Shown: piece by piece, positions 24,441-35,805 of the stretch
How positions within the stretch are numbered: the first letter of the stretch is position 1
How the letters are laid out: every line of letters begins with the position of its first letter
Assembly: GCF_016801865.2 (NCBI RefSeq)
Contig: NC_068937.1
Span: forward strand, 9,008,207 to 9,072,206
DNA from: Culex pipiens pallens
Taxonomy: Eukaryota; Arthropoda; Insecta; Diptera; Culicidae
Direction: 5' to 3'
Length of the DNA stretch: 64,000 bases
Position numbers and translations under genes: made by a program
Notes under the pieces: generated by a model
Seen by the model: only the letters and a program-made list of their open reading frames with translations
What the model was told of the DNA's origin: nothing
Database searches by the model: none

Positions 24441-25480
24441 AGCAATTCCCCACAAAAACAGCATGATTCGAAAAAAAATTCTCCGATCGGGCTCAAATTT
24501 TTCTGGGGGTTCCCTGGCCGAAATAACTACTCCGGTATTTTTTGTTTGGCCATTAGGTTGACCTACACCGTGTTAGGGTGGTCCGGAAAATGACAATTTC
24601 CGTCGATTTTCGCAAAAACCATTTTTTCAAAAAATCATATCTCCGCGCCATTTCATCCGATTAAAGCTGTCTTAATACCAAATTTTTTGTAATGGGACCA
24701 TCCACAAACCACGTGGACACTTTTTTGGTAATTACCCCCACCCCCACCCATCGTGGCCAATTTCCATACAAATAAATTCTTTTTTGTATGGAGCGTGGAC
24801 AATCGCCATACGACCCCCCCCCCCCCCCAAGTTGTTCACGTGGTTTATGGTTGGTCCCAATTGAAATACGCAACTTTTGGTACCCTAACATGTATATCAT
24901 CGCTGAAATTTTTAAGTTATCACAGTTTTAGTGAAAAAGCCGATTTTTTCCGTTTTCGTCAATTTACCATTTTTGCGCGGGCCGCGTCGAAAAACCCAGT
25001 TTTTATTTTCAAAATATCGTATCTCAGAGTATCGAAAACATAACTTCACCATTTTTTGATGTGTTATGTGAAATTTTCTGAGGAATCCGATACAAATATT
25101 TTCCGACAAAGGCTCTTTGGTCCCGAGACCTTCAAAACAGCATTTTAAGTTTTGATACGACCTTTTCAAATGTTAAGCTAGATTTTTGAAATTTCTTACT
25201 TTTTTCCTAAATAGCCAAACTAATCACCTTTCTTTTGCGTCTGAGACAGTTTTAATCGGATGAAATGTCGCGGAGATATGATTTTTTGAAAAAAGTGTTT
25301 TTTGCGAAAAATGGTGAAAATTGCCATTTTTTGGACCACCCTAACACGGCGTTGGTCACCCTAATGGACAAACAAAAAAATACGGGTCTAATTATATCGG
25401 CCAAGGAACTCCCAGAAAAATTTTGAGCCCGATCGGAGAACTTTTTTTTCGAATCATGCTGTTTTCGTGGGGAATTGCTG
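24441..25480. mobile_element. 1-kb foldback element with about 250-bp arms
   Basis: The left arm (AGCAATTCCCCACAAAAACA, AGCATGATTCGAAAAAAA, TCCGATCGGGCTCAAA, TTAGGGTGGTCC, CATATCTCCGCG) is mirrored by the right arm (CGCGGAGATATG, GGACCACCCTAA, TTTGAGCCCGATCGGA, GAATCATGCTG, GGGGAATTGCT). A MITE is nested at 24694-24858. Confidence 0.85.
24694..24858. mobile_element. Inverted-repeat MITE, second copy
   Basis: Same family as 21120-21293 (GGGACCATCCACAAACCACG ... CGTGGTTTATGGTTGGTCCC), with a long C-run in place of the G-run. It is inserted inside the foldback at 24441-25480. Confidence 0.85.
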
Positions 25481-25554
25481 AAATACAAAAATTACAACAA
25501 ATCGTTCAGGAGCCAATTTAGGAAACTAATTTTTCCATGAATTTTATAAATACC

Positions 25555-25960
25555 ATGGTTGTTAATCGATAAAATTGTTGTCGATAAAGTTATCGTATAA
25601 AAATAACGATAACGTTTATCTATCGATATCGTTTTTCAAAAGTTCTATCGGCGATAACCTTATCGCCGATATTGGACGATAACTGATTTTTAGAATCTTT
25701 CTGAAATCGATTTAAATTAAATTTCCAATGCTTTCACTAAGACTATAATTTTTGAAAATGTGGTAAGTTTCAAAGTATAAATATGTACCTACTTTAAGTT
25801 GTTCACATAATACCGTATTTTTTCAGAAATATAAAATTTTTCAATATTTGCAATATGGGTGCAATATTCGCTAAGTTTAAATTTTGTGATTTTTCACATT
25901 AGTTAAGTATTTTTGTTAAATACTTAAATTTTCCCAAATTACCGTATTTTCTCGAATGTA
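25555..25960. repeat. AT-rich TATCG/CGATA repeat (family K)
   Basis: Dense TATCGATA, CGATAACG and TATCGCCGATA motifs, then AAAATxxxGTAAGTTTCAAAG and TTTGCAATATGGGTGCAA. The same order of motifs is found at 28655-29790, so this is a composite dispersed family. Confidence 0.6.
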
Positions 25961-26002
25961 TATATTTTGTCTCACTGATTATTAGTTAACTAAATTTCTA
26001 AG

Positions 26003-26568
26003 TTGTTTTTGTATCGACACTAACGACATGTCTCCGATTTTTACTTTAGGGACGACATTCGAAAGAAACGACGACTGTTGGTATCCAACTGATCCACGAA
26101 GCGAAAAAAAATCACCGGGCTCCAGGCGGGACTTGAACCCGCAACCTCCTCATTAGTACTGAGACGCACTGCCAATTGTACCACTGAGGCCCTTGAGATT
26201 CTAGATGTCTCAAGCCACCTTAGTGCTACGTGTGACAATTTGGTATCTTTTCCAGCCTGAGAACAGTAGACTTAGATCGCTTTGTGTTCAGTCGGTATCG
26301 TCATCATCGTTGTCTCTTTCTGGCGAATGCCGCTGAGCAGGAAGAGTGAGACTATGGCTTCATCCAGGAAGATCACAGCGGGGTTTGCTGCTTGTTATCC
26401 CTTTCGAGGCATGGGCTCCCGTTTCTTGCTCGGAACGGTTCGCATTACTGCAATGGATTTTTATTATTGTTTTTGTATCGACACTAACGACATGTCTCCG
26501 ATTTTTACTTTAGGGACGATCAGTTGGATACCAACAGTCGTCGTTTCTTTCGAATGTCGTCCCTAAAG
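26003..26568 (-). mobile_element. tRNA-like-containing retroposon/foldback, 566 bp, with 12-bp target-site duplication
   Basis: The 12-bp TAAATTTCTAAG flanks the segment at 25991-26002 and 26569-26580. A 54-bp perfect inverted repeat lies at 26041-26094 and 26518-26571. A direct repeat beginning TTGTTTTTGTATCGACAC lies at 26003-26054 and 26467-26519. Read on the minus strand the element ends in CAAAAACAA, consistent with retroposition. It contains a tRNA-like unit (26117-26192) followed by a T8 run, a Pol III terminator. Confidence 0.65.
26117..26192 (-). tRNA. tRNA-like sequence, isotype uncertain, likely tRNA-derived part of an element
   Basis: This 76-nt segment begins GGGCCTC and ends GGAGCCC, giving an acceptor-like stem with one mismatch. 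It has a perfect T-stem (GCGGG/CCCGC) around TTCAAGT and an exact B-box core GGTTCAA. The A-box region reads TGGTACAATTGGCAG. The anticodon-like stem TCTCA/TGAGG holds a loop GTACTAA, formally anticodon ACT, which does not fit a normal serine tRNA because the long variable arm is missing. Two extra bases lie between the T-stem and the acceptor strand. TTTTTTTT follows at 26111-26104. I read it as a degenerate Pol III unit, not a housekeeping tRNA. Confidence 0.4.
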
Positions 26569-26580
26569 TAAATTTCTAAG

Positions 26581-28654
26581 CTTCGAAAAATATTTGCAAC
26601 GGCCATATTGAAAACAAATAAAATCACGAAACTTGAAATTTCGTTTTTAGTTCTTTTTGAAGATGCAAAATAAATGTAGGGAAAAAACACCTATAGGTGT
26701 AGTTGCTTGCTTTTTAGAAACTGAATGCTGTATTTATTAATTTTTGACATACCCTCAAATGAAATGTTTTAAAATGCTTAAAAATGTCTAAGTTGGGTCA
26801 TCATCCTTTTATACCGCTTTTTCAAGTGAATTCCCCTTAAACAATGGGAATTTTCTCTGTAGAAAAAAATCTTATTTTTGTAGGGGAATCGGCAGAAAAT
26901 ACAGTAATAAAATAAGTTGGAATACTGACTGAGGAATTTTAAACTGTTTCAAATCATTTCAAGGTTTGTCAAAAATTCGTAAATCAACGTTGAAATGTAT
27001 AATTTTTAATAAAAATATTCGTTTTATGAAGGATGATACTTGCTTAAAGTAAATTCCACCTCATTCCCAACCGCAACCCCTCACTGCTAGTCCAAGAATG
27101 AAAACGCTTCCATTAATGCCACGCTTGATGAAATTTGCCCATCCAACCGCCGCACGTCTATCATAATGCTCTCATCACACATCACAGTCAGAGTGATGAA
27201 AACGTACGATTCCATTGCGGAAATTTCCTGTATGAATGCCCTCTCCAAAAAAAACTCCACCTAAAGTGCAAACATTCCCCGAGAACTCGCGCGAGAAGAA
27301 AAGCTTTTCCCTGTTTTGTGGCTTTTCCGGGGCCCAACCACGTGCGCATTTTCCTCCCCTCAGGTGGAAAAGCCACAATAATTCGGCGATTTGGGCGTTT
27401 TCGGGCAAAAACCTCGAAATTTTGCCCACTTTTTGGTGTGTCTTTGAAGGGGGGCATTTTCACGAGGTTTTTTTTTATGTGGCGTGAAATCGTCATTCCA
27501 TTTCACTCTCACTGAGTTCTGATTTTGAATAGTTTTGTGAAAAGTTGTTACAAAATAATTTTCCTCTGCGGAACAAGTCTGCTCGGAGCGTTCTCGTCGT
27601 GATGAAATTATTTGACGCGAACGTGTTCCCGTATTGATTTGACCAATAATTTACCAGTTCAGTTCGCCCGGCACGAACTGCTTTCTGCAGTCTGTAGTGA
27701 GTTGTAGTGACAGTTTTCCGGAAAAGCATCACGTTCGATGAAAGTGGAAAACCGATGGAAATTTGAGTCGGTGATGTCTATCAGTTTGAAAGTGTTATTT
27801 TTTAAAAAGAATTATCTGCAATAATTTATCAATAAACTTGTTATTTTAGGCAAAAAATGATCTTCAATGATCAACAACAAAAATCCAATCACATCCTAAC
27901 TTACTTTTCCGGAATCCCTTGTAAACCCACCTTCTCCCCCTATTTTCACAGTCACAACATATCATCGCCGCCCATCAGCAACACCCGGAAATATCATAAA
28001 TCATAAACATACACGGTGGCAGTGCTGCGTGTTTCGCGCTGGGAAATTATTCATCCGCGGGTGTTGAAATAGATAAAGTACATGCGGTGTATCCTGCCCT
28101 GTCGTCGATGCTGACTATCCTCCCGTTTGGCCATGATTGCAAACGGTTCTGCGAAATTTTTGCCGTCGTAATGGCACAGTTGAAAAATTTACTTAATTTT
28201 TAATTTTTTTGACTATAGGAATATTATTAATTAAATTTTCAAACACTTCTAAAATTTGAACCTCAAATTCTTTACTTTTCTTACTGTGAATCACAGTGCA
28301 TCCCAGCATCCCATCATCATCATCATCTTCGCATTGGTTTCGCTGGGGGGATGTTTCTGGACAACCCCGGGAACCCGGGGCTCATGTCGGAAACCGCAAA
28401 TACAGCGCCGGGACAGGCGAGTCGGAGTGCATGCAAATGCCGTTCGTGAAGCTGCCATCCGTCCGCGGGTGTGGTTTATTAGGACCTGTGAGGTTAGGAC
28501 GCGAAAGAACTAACCCAACCTGGGTAGGAATGGTTTGGAAGAGCGATGGTCTTGTTATTCTAGTGTTGAGTTGCGATGGATAGTAATGATCGGTGCATTT
28601 TTTTTTTTTTGGGTAATAAGAAATAGTCATAATTTGATTTTAATTGTTTGTATT
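26581..28654. other. Unique DNA with GC-rich islands, no gene recognised
   Basis: 26581-27040 is AT-rich. 27040-28600 is of higher complexity, with one AACCGCAA at about 27068 and one AACCGCAAA at about 28393. Frames here overlap antisense and lack motifs. Candidate regulatory DNA at most. Confidence 0.45.
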
Positions 28655-28702
28655 TATCAAGGTTGTTAACGAAAAATTATCGAGGCTCGATAACGATAGA
28701 TC

Positions 28703-28769
28703 ACCCGAGCCGAATCAGCCTTATGGCTGAAAGGCTCGTTAATAAAGACAACTAACTAACTAACTAACT
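28703..28769 (+). mobile_element. Short retroelement 3'-tail insertion with (CTAA)n tail
   Basis: The segment starts ACCCGAGCCGAATCAGCC, contains AATAAA and ends in tandem ACTA units. ATAGATC flanks it at 28696-28702 and 28770-28776. Removing it restores a continuous TCGATAACG...CGTTATCG repeat like the one at 25555-25690. It is a severely 5'-truncated LINE or SINE end. Confidence 0.6.
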
Positions 28770-28835
28770 ATAGATCTACGACGTTATCGTTATTTCGATA
28801 ATTCTATCGACGATAATGGATGATAACTCATTTAT

Positions 28836-29487
28836 GGGTCTTTCCACCTGAAGTGTGCATGAAAAAATACGAATTTGCAAATTACCCTCTCCGATCCTGC
28901 TTAAATTTGGCAGGGCTGTTGATACTATCAAAACATGCATGAATCCCGAATTTACATTCTTGTACCCTCCCAAAAAAATTGACTTTTTGGCAGCACAAAA
29001 TTATCAACGCGCCAGTGTGCTTCTAGCAGATGCGGCGAAAGAAGCTGATTTAGGCAATCTCAAATACTCAAAACTTTAAAATTCGATATCTCTGGAATGA
29101 AACATATTCCTTTTTGTCAATAAGTGATTCTTATGTAAAATTGACAGGAGAATGCGATAGTGAGGTCAAATTTAAAAAAATAAATGGGGCTGTTTTTAGA
29201 TACGGACATTTAATGTTTTCAATTGCGCATTCTACGTCCAATTTCCTTCAAAATTGAGCTTCTAAGAATTGTGGTTCCTGAGCTATCGCCATTTGAAAAT
29301 AGGGGTTTTGCCCAAAAATCGCCAAAAAGTCGATTTTTGGGGAGGTACCAAAATTGAGGGGGTGGTCCGATTTGAACGAAATTCGGGATTCTTGCATGTT
29401 TTGATAGCATCAACAGCCCTGCCAAATTTGAACAGGATGTGAGAGGGTAATTTTCAAATGCTGTTCCGCTTCAGGTGGAATGACCCT
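28836..29487. mobile_element. Foldback with GGGTC(TTT)CCACCTGAAG ends
   Basis: The ends GGGTCTTTCCACCTGAAG and CTTCAGGTGGAATGACCC are inverse. Further mirrored pairs are AATTACCCTCTC / GAGAGGGTAATT, GGCAGGGCTGTTGAT / ATCAACAGCCCTGCC and ATGAATCCCGAATTT / AAATTCGGGATTC. Arms are about 170 bp. Confidence 0.8.
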
Positions 29488-29790
29488 TATACAAACTTTC
29501 TAAAATTGAATAATTCAGCCATATCATGTCAAATTTTCCAAGTTTTGTTTAGGAATATATTTTTTGAAAATCAAGTAAGTTTCAAAGTAAAATATGTACT
29601 CAAAATTATTCACAAAATACCGTAGTTTTTGAAAATTCTTAAATTTTTAAAATTCGCAATATGGGTATTAAACAAGGAGTTTTTTTTTGTTCAAAACTAA
29701 AATTTTCACAAAATATTGTATTTTTGAAAATACTCAAATTTTCTGAATTCACAATATGGGTACAAAAAAAGTTGCTGTGGTAATGCTACA

Positions 29791-30697
29791 GGCATAACCA
29801 TCATGACGAAGAACTTCGGACACAAAAGTAAATAATTTTTTTATGGTTATTAATATTTGCCAAGAAGGCCACAAAATCAATAACGAAAGAGATATTTCTT
29901 AAGTTCTATTTATTTCTGCTCAAAGATTGTCTCATGTTATTTTGACGTTGGATAACGGGGGCTTCGCCCCCCGCCCCTAATTGATTTGGAAGACATCTGG
30001 GAGAGAGGGAAAAATATGTAAAGAAGAAGAAAATTTCTTCTTCCAGCCCCTCCCCCCCTCCCCCAAATCTAAAATCTGGCTACACTCCTGCTCCCGGGGC
30101 CTCAAACCACTCCAGGTGGTGGCCACTACTGCCAAAATGTCAAATGTCATGTCCAGTATCAAAAACCCTAAAGTTTGATACCCATATTGCCCCAACTCTT
30201 ATGGTTCCGTAAATGTCCCCTTATCGGAACATCCCGGGGGCCTCCGGCCACTCCAGGTGGTTGCCAGTTCCAATAATCAACTCCCGCTCATGCCGGCTGG
30301 CATGTCTTGGCGTGTCCATGCCTCCAGGCCATCTGCTCCCGGGCCTCCAGGCCATCTGCTCCTGATGTGTTCGCGTCGACGTCCAGCAGCCTTTTTGCAC
30401 CCATTCTCCTATACCTCCTTATTCTCTTGTTGCCCGTCGACGATCCGAAAATTATGAGGTAGAGTGGGGATGATTTTAGATACATCAATCTCACGTCTCT
30501 CGATTGACTGATTGGGAAACGTTTGTTCAACCAACCAGCGTGCGCTAAGAAGAGGGGAAATTTGCCGAGAGGGGAAAGTGAAACCAAAGCGATTCATCTC
30601 GCTTCGCGAAATTTTGGATTGCTACCCTGTATAGAGCCCTAAGACGAAGTTCTTCGTCAAAAAAGCGAAATTTTGTTTGCTTTTTTTTTAATTTACA
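29791..30697. other. Mixed repeat-like and GC-rich DNA, no gene
   Basis: Contains repeated phrases GGCCACTCCAGGTGGT or CCACTCCAGGTGG (about 30105 and 30247), CCATCTGCTCC (30329, 30353) and GACGAAGAACTTCGG / GACGAAGTTCTTCGTC, suggesting a degraded dispersed element. Confidence 0.4.
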
Positions 30698-31260
30698 ATA
30701 TGGGTATCAAACGACGCAAAATTTTGTATGATATGAAGCATACACAATTTGAATGTATGTATGAAGCATTAGGGTGCCCAGAATATGGGACGTTTTTTTC
30801 AAAACCTCGCGCCACAAGCTGAATATTGTTCCTTGAGCTATTTTAGGACTCTGAGCCAAATATGAGCAAATTCGGTCAACATTTACCCATTGATACTCAA
30901 AGGTGAAGTTTGTACTGGAAAAATCGAAAAAAAAAATATGAAAAATCCAATTTTCATACTGTTTGGTCTACACTGTGCGCTATTTCCATCCACATTTTCC
31001 CAAAAGTGAGTTTCTTATTGGAAATTTAATTCTATACAACTTTGTAGAACATACCAAAGCTGTAAAACTCGATCCTAAAAAGTTATTGGCAATTTAAAAA
31101 TGTAATTTATGTATGAAAAAAATGTTTTTCACCAACTTCAGGCTCGGGTATTAATGGGTTAATTTCAATCAATTTCGCTCAAAATTTGCAAAGATGCTTA
31201 AAATAATTTTTTGGGCACCCAGCATGCAAAATTTCGCTTCGTTTGATACCCATATTGCAT
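30698..31260. repeat. Inverted K-family pair enclosing a GGGTGCCCA-bounded segment
   Basis: ATATGGGTATCAAACGACGC at about 30699 is mirrored by GTTTGATACCCATATTGC at about 31239. Between them AGGGTGCCCAGAA (30771) and TTTGGGCACCCA (31211) form 9-11 bp inverted ends of an inner element. Confidence 0.5.
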
Positions 31261-31690
31261 AATTTGAAAATTTGACTATTTTCGAAAAAATACAGTAATT
31301 TGTGAAAATTTTAGCATTTTCCAAAAAAAAGCACTTGTAAAGTTAAAAAGAATGCAAAATTTTGCTTCGTTTGAAAACACATATTGCAAATTTTGAAAAT
31401 TTGAGTACATTCGAAAAAACACGGTACTTTGTAAAAATCAGGGGTGACATTGGATCTGGGGTGAGATTGGGTCATAAAAAAGTGCTGAAATTTGTATAAC
31501 CCAATCTCACCCTCTAGACCCGATGTCCCCCCTGATGACGGTACCCATATTGCAAATTGTGAAAATTTTAGTATTTTTGAAAAAAACGGTATTTTGTTAA
31601 CAATTTTTAGTACATATTTATACTTCGAAACTTACTACATTTTCAAAAAATATAGTCTTAGTGAAAGCATTGAAAATTTTACATGATGTG
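31260..31690. repeat. AT-rich K-family fragments
   Basis: Repeated phrases such as ACCCATATTGCAAATT, AAAATTTxAGTATTTTTG and ACGGTATTTTGT recur. A GGGGTGA(C/G)ATTGG motif with an inverted partner (CCAATCTCACCC) lies near 31440-31520. No gene was seen. Confidence 0.5.
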
Positions 31691-31764
31691 GATGAATTAG
31701 GCCGATGCAAATATTTTTCAAAGTTGTTGTTCCTCGGCTCTGACCGGTTTGACGAAAATGAACA

Positions 31765-32312
31765 TTTTAGCGAATGAGATTTTATGATTTTTAAGTTTAA
31801 AAGTCAATTTTTATTCGCTGAAAATGTTTGTGAAATAAGCCTAATATGTTACAAAAACACTCACGAAAAATGCGGGATGGAGCAACTCACTTTAAAAAAT
31901 ACAAAAATCATTTACTGAAACTGTTTTTTTATGTGCTCAAAACATCAAAGTTTTCAAAAACCAAATACGAGAATCGATTCTCGAAACAAGTTAACATAAA
32001 AATAAACTCCATATTGACCACTTTCCTAAGTCCAATCCTTGTGAAGCTACAGCAGCTTTAGAAATATGGAGACTTTTATGTAAAATTGTCTGGTGAATCG
32101 ATTCCCGTATTCGGTTTTTGAAAATTTTGACGTTCAGACCACCTTTCGAAAAAAAAGTTTTAGTAAATGATTTTTCTATTTTTAAGGGTTAGTTGCTCCA
32201 TCTTTTTTTAACATCTTAGGCTTTTTTCACAAATATTTTGAACGACAAAAAATCGTCACATCACCTTTACATTTAACTTTTAAGCTTAAAAATTTAAAAA
32301 TCTCATAGAAGT
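31765..32312. mobile_element. Foldback element, diverged arms
   Basis: Mirrored pairs: ATGAGATTTTATGATTTTTA / TTTAAAAATCTCAT, GATGGAGCAACT / AGTTGCTCCATC, AATACGAGAATCGATTC / GAATCGATTCCCGTATT, CTCCATAT / ATATGGAG. The centre is near 32035. Confidence 0.65.
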
Positions 32313-32569
32313 GGCGTGTATTTTCTTTCAGTGTAATTTTTCAGAAAGCCCGTCAAATTTCCTACAAGTTTGTCTTTGACAACTTTTTGATACGATGCAA
32401 CGGCTTCGAGATACAGTAATTTTTAAATTACAAAATACATTCTTTTAAAATAGCTTACGTCCTTCTCAAAAGTTATTTTCGAGTACTAGTGGCTCCATAT
32501 ACACAAATATGACTTATATAGGCCTAAGATAACATGTCTAAAAAGTTTCATTGAAATCGGAGAGGGTCG

Positions 32570-32850
32570 GGTACAAAAGTACCACAAAAATTCATCATTT
32601 CAGCTGGATTTGCTCAATATGGGTTTCAAACGAAGCGAAATTTTGTATGCTTTTCCACTATTTAAGAGTTTTTTTTGAAATACTGAAATTTTCACAAAAA
32701 ACCGTATTTTCGAAAAGACTCAAATTTTTAAAACATGCTTAAATTTTTACAAACGACCGTATTTTTTTAGAAAATACTAAAGTTTTAAAAAATTGCAATA
32801 TGGGTATCAAACGACGCAAAATTTTGTATAAGCATACACAGTTTGAATGT
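32570..32850. repeat. K-family AT-rich fragment
   Basis: CAATATGGGTTTCAAACGAA at about 32616 and GCAATATGGGTATCAAACGA at 32793 repeat within 200 bp with AAAxTTTTGTAT after each. They are related to 30698 and 31240. Confidence 0.55.
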
Positions 32851-33657
32851 ATCTATGAAGCAACCTTGGTATTTTGATATTTTTGGCAACCTTTTTATTT
32901 TGGTATTTTCAATTCAATTCAATTCATTTATTTACCGAAATAACAATTTTACAATTTGTGTGAATGGCTGGTTCATAGAGATTTGGTGTTCCTTGCAACT
33001 ACTTCCTTTTCATTAACCGCTTGGGAACAGAAGGTTCTGCAAATGCAATTAAACAAAAACTAAGGAAAATTTTGCCAAAAAAAACCTAGTGAATTTTGGT
33101 ATTTTTGAAATTTTGTATTTCAGTATTTTTGTTCTTCCATACAGAGTTATTGAAACTAAGCCAACTCCAGTTCTGACTCTTACCCCGACCTTCAAAGATT
33201 CAGCGACTCCGGCTTAAACTCCACAGTTCTAGTTTCCACTACTTCAACATTTCTCCACTACTAAATTTCTCCAAACTTTCCTCCGGAATCGTAGCTACCC
33301 CGTCGATATCAATCTTATCAGATTTCTCTCCGCATCGTTTGACTTTTTGGCCCGGGCGACGACGACCCACCCAAACACACGACGCAACATCATTTGTCCT
33401 ACAAAACTGGACCAAACAACCCCTTGTCTTTCCCGTCCCTTTCCCCTCTACAACCAGGCGACAAAATGATTTATAACACTCCAAAACACTTGCCACCACG
33501 CACACACGCATACGGCCTCTCCCACACATATTCACATGACTTCCTTTTTGGGACGATTTTTCGGAGGGGTTGAAATTGAGGAAATATGAAGCAAATTGGA
33601 GAAGATCGTCTGTGGTGCACTACAAAAATAAATTATTACTTATTTTCAAACTGTTTT
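32851..33657. other. Repeat fragment and unique DNA
   Basis: 32911-33060 begins (TTCAA)n then ATTTATTTACCGAAATAACA and looks like the antisense tail of a retroelement. 33180-33560 is unique, GC-richer and non-coding as far as can be seen. Confidence 0.4.
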
Positions 33658-34098
33658 CCCGGGCAGACGATAATAACAAAATTTTTGCCATTTCAATAAT
33701 AAATACTGTTAAAATAACAGTAAATGTTATGAAATCTTCTTGCAAAATCCATTTTTGCAGAAGAGTTTTATAACAGTTTATGTTATCATAACAAAATTAG
33801 TTATTGGTCTGATATTGGTTGAAAGCCTAAACAACTTTGGAATAACATTTTTTTGTTATGGAAGAACATCCCCAACTGTTATTGGGATGATCGGATTAGT
33901 TGTTAAAATAACAAAAAATAATAACAGAGATTTGTTCGAAGAATAACCAAAAGTGTAATCACAATAACAATCTAAAAACAAAAAAAAAAATCATAACGAC
34001 AAATAACAAATCTTGTTATAAAAAACATAAAACGTTATTGGCCTAGTATTTTCAAATATCAAAAAATGTTATTTCCAAGTTATTTCCGTCTGCTCGGG
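33658..34098. mobile_element. MITE with CCCGGGCAGACG ends, rich in AATAACA
   Basis: The left end CCCGGGCAGACGATAATAAC and right end GTTATTTCCGTCTGCTCGGG are inverted. The interior is packed with AATAACA/TGTTATT motifs in both orientations and lacks coding potential. Confidence 0.75.
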
Positions 34099-35062
34099 TT
34101 CATCGTAAGATTTGCCAAAAAAAAAATTCGAAAAACTATTTTCGAAAAATACAATTTTTTTTCACTTTTTACTGTGCATTAGAGGAAAACACCCAAGATG
34201 ACGCCACCGTCGTCCTCATTGGGCCTCTTCAAGAGTGCCAAAGTCTCAGAAATTTCGGCAGTACTTTGAAAGGTTAAATTTTGTGGGGGTTTGATGATTG
34301 AACGGGGTCGGCCAAAATTAGGGTAACTATTGAAACAAAGCTGCGGCGACGTTTTATTTGGGGTGGAGAAAGACCCAGGTCTACCCAGGTTAACCCCCAA
34401 GACATTTCCGATTTCGGCGAAAAAGGGTTCGCTCGTGACTCCATAAATCAAAGTTTATGATTTGGGGCAGGGTGGTGAGTTGGGTTGGAAAGGGTGGTAA
34501 CAAATGTTGTCAGAAAGATGAAAAATTTTCACTCAAGAAAAGCGAGGGACTGTCCAGAATGCAATACCGCAGGTTTTTGGGAGTCGTCGAAAAGGGGAAA
34601 AAAGGGCAAGTGCGAATTTGATGGCATAATTTATGGCCGTCCACGTGATGGGAACGGACGTAAATCAAGTCGACAGGGTTGGGTTTTGGGTGTAGTTTGA
34701 TGTTTGGAACCAGGTCTTAGATCTTTTGCTGACTTGCTGAACTATTTATAGACTTGCAATGCTAAAATTTTATTTTGGGTCAGGTTTTGAAATTATTATT
34801 TATTTTAAGTGAAATACGTGAACTGAAAAAACTTCTCCTATTTTTACCGTTTTTTTTCCAAAACCCCGTGTACTGATTTATGTCTCTAATAACAATGAAT
34901 TGTCATGAAATAACTATAAAAAAGTGAATTGTCATGAAAAAAAAGAAATAACAAATAAAGCACACAAAAAGTCTTCAATAGCTATGCAAAACCAATTATT
35001 TCAGATATAATTGAAAATTCTTTGCTATATTGGTCATGTTTGTCACATATTGAACAGCTTCT
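34099..35062. other. Unique DNA, no gene recognised
   Basis: The GC-richer part at 34190-34700 has short frames without motifs. The rest is AT-rich. Confidence 0.45.
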
Positions 35063-35065
35063 TTA

Positions 35066-35217
35066 GGGAGCGTTCTTTTATTACGTAACGCAAAAAAATG
35101 GATTTTTTTCGTAACAAAATTTCCATACAAATTTTAAATGTTTTGTATGGAGCGTAACAAGGCCTTCGATCCCTCCCCCCTCCCCCCAACTGCGTTACGT
35201 AATAAATGAACGCTCCC
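35066..35217. mobile_element. 152-bp inverted-repeat MITE (GGGAGCGTTC ends, TTA flanks)
   Basis: GGGAGCGTTCTTTTATTACG at the left and CGTAATAAATGAACGCTCCC at the right are inverted, each flanked by TTA. The internal pair CCATACAAATTT / TTTTGTATGG and a C-rich tract complete the palindrome. It resembles the 21120 family in layout but not in ends. Confidence 0.85.
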
Positions 35218-35322
35218 TTAAGGCTTGTTCGTAAACCACGTGGCCAGATAATTTGAAATTTGAACCTTTCTGTAGTTTTTTCTCCGTACAAAACTTCTTA
35301 TTCTTTTTGTTCGTGGTTTTTC

Positions 35323-35805
35323 GGTATTGGTATTGGTATTGGTATTGGTATTGGTATTGGTATTGGTATTGGTATTGGTATTGGTATTGGTATTGGTATT
35401 GGTATTGGTATTGGTATTGGTATTGGTATTGGTATTGGTATTGGTATTGGTATTGGTATTGGTATTGGTATTGGTATTGGTATTGGTATTGGTATTGGTA
35501 TTGGTATTGGTATTGGTATTGGTATTGGTATTGGTATTGGTATTGGTATTGGTATTGGTATTGGTATTGGTATTGGTATTGGTATTGGTATTGGTATTGG
35601 TATTGGTATTGGTATTGGTATTGGTATTGGTATTGGTATTGGTATTGGTATTGGTATTGGTATTGGTATTGGTATTGGTATTGGTATTGGTATTGGTATT
35701 GGTATTGGTATTGGTATTGGTATTGGTATTGGTATTGGTATTGGTATTGGTATTGGTATTGGTATTGGTATTGGTATTGGTATTGGTATTGGTATTGGTA
35801 TTGGT
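35323..35805 (+). repeat. 6-bp tandem array (GGTATT)n, about 80 perfect copies
   Basis: Uninterrupted hexamer repeat with no variants seen, implying recent expansion. The apparent open frames (GIGI, YWYW, LVLV) are artefacts. Confidence 0.98.

Larger units (their letters stand above)
28655..29790. repeat. Second K-family copy, broken by two insertions
   Basis: GGTTGTTAACG...TATCGAGGCTCGATAACG begins the copy. It is interrupted by the tail insertion at 28703-28769 and the foldback at 28836-29487, and resumes with AAGTAAGTTTCAAAGTAAAA and CGCAATATGGGTATT. Confidence 0.6.

Noticed and set aside
26117..26192. Functional nuclear tRNA gene
   Set aside because: Formal anticodon ACT without a serine-type variable arm, acceptor mismatch and two extra bases; it is embedded in an element with target duplication.
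32911..33060. LINE 3' tail on the minus strand
   Set aside because: The TTCAA repeats are suggestive, but no end sequence, coding remnant or target duplication could be shown, so it was left as a fragment.
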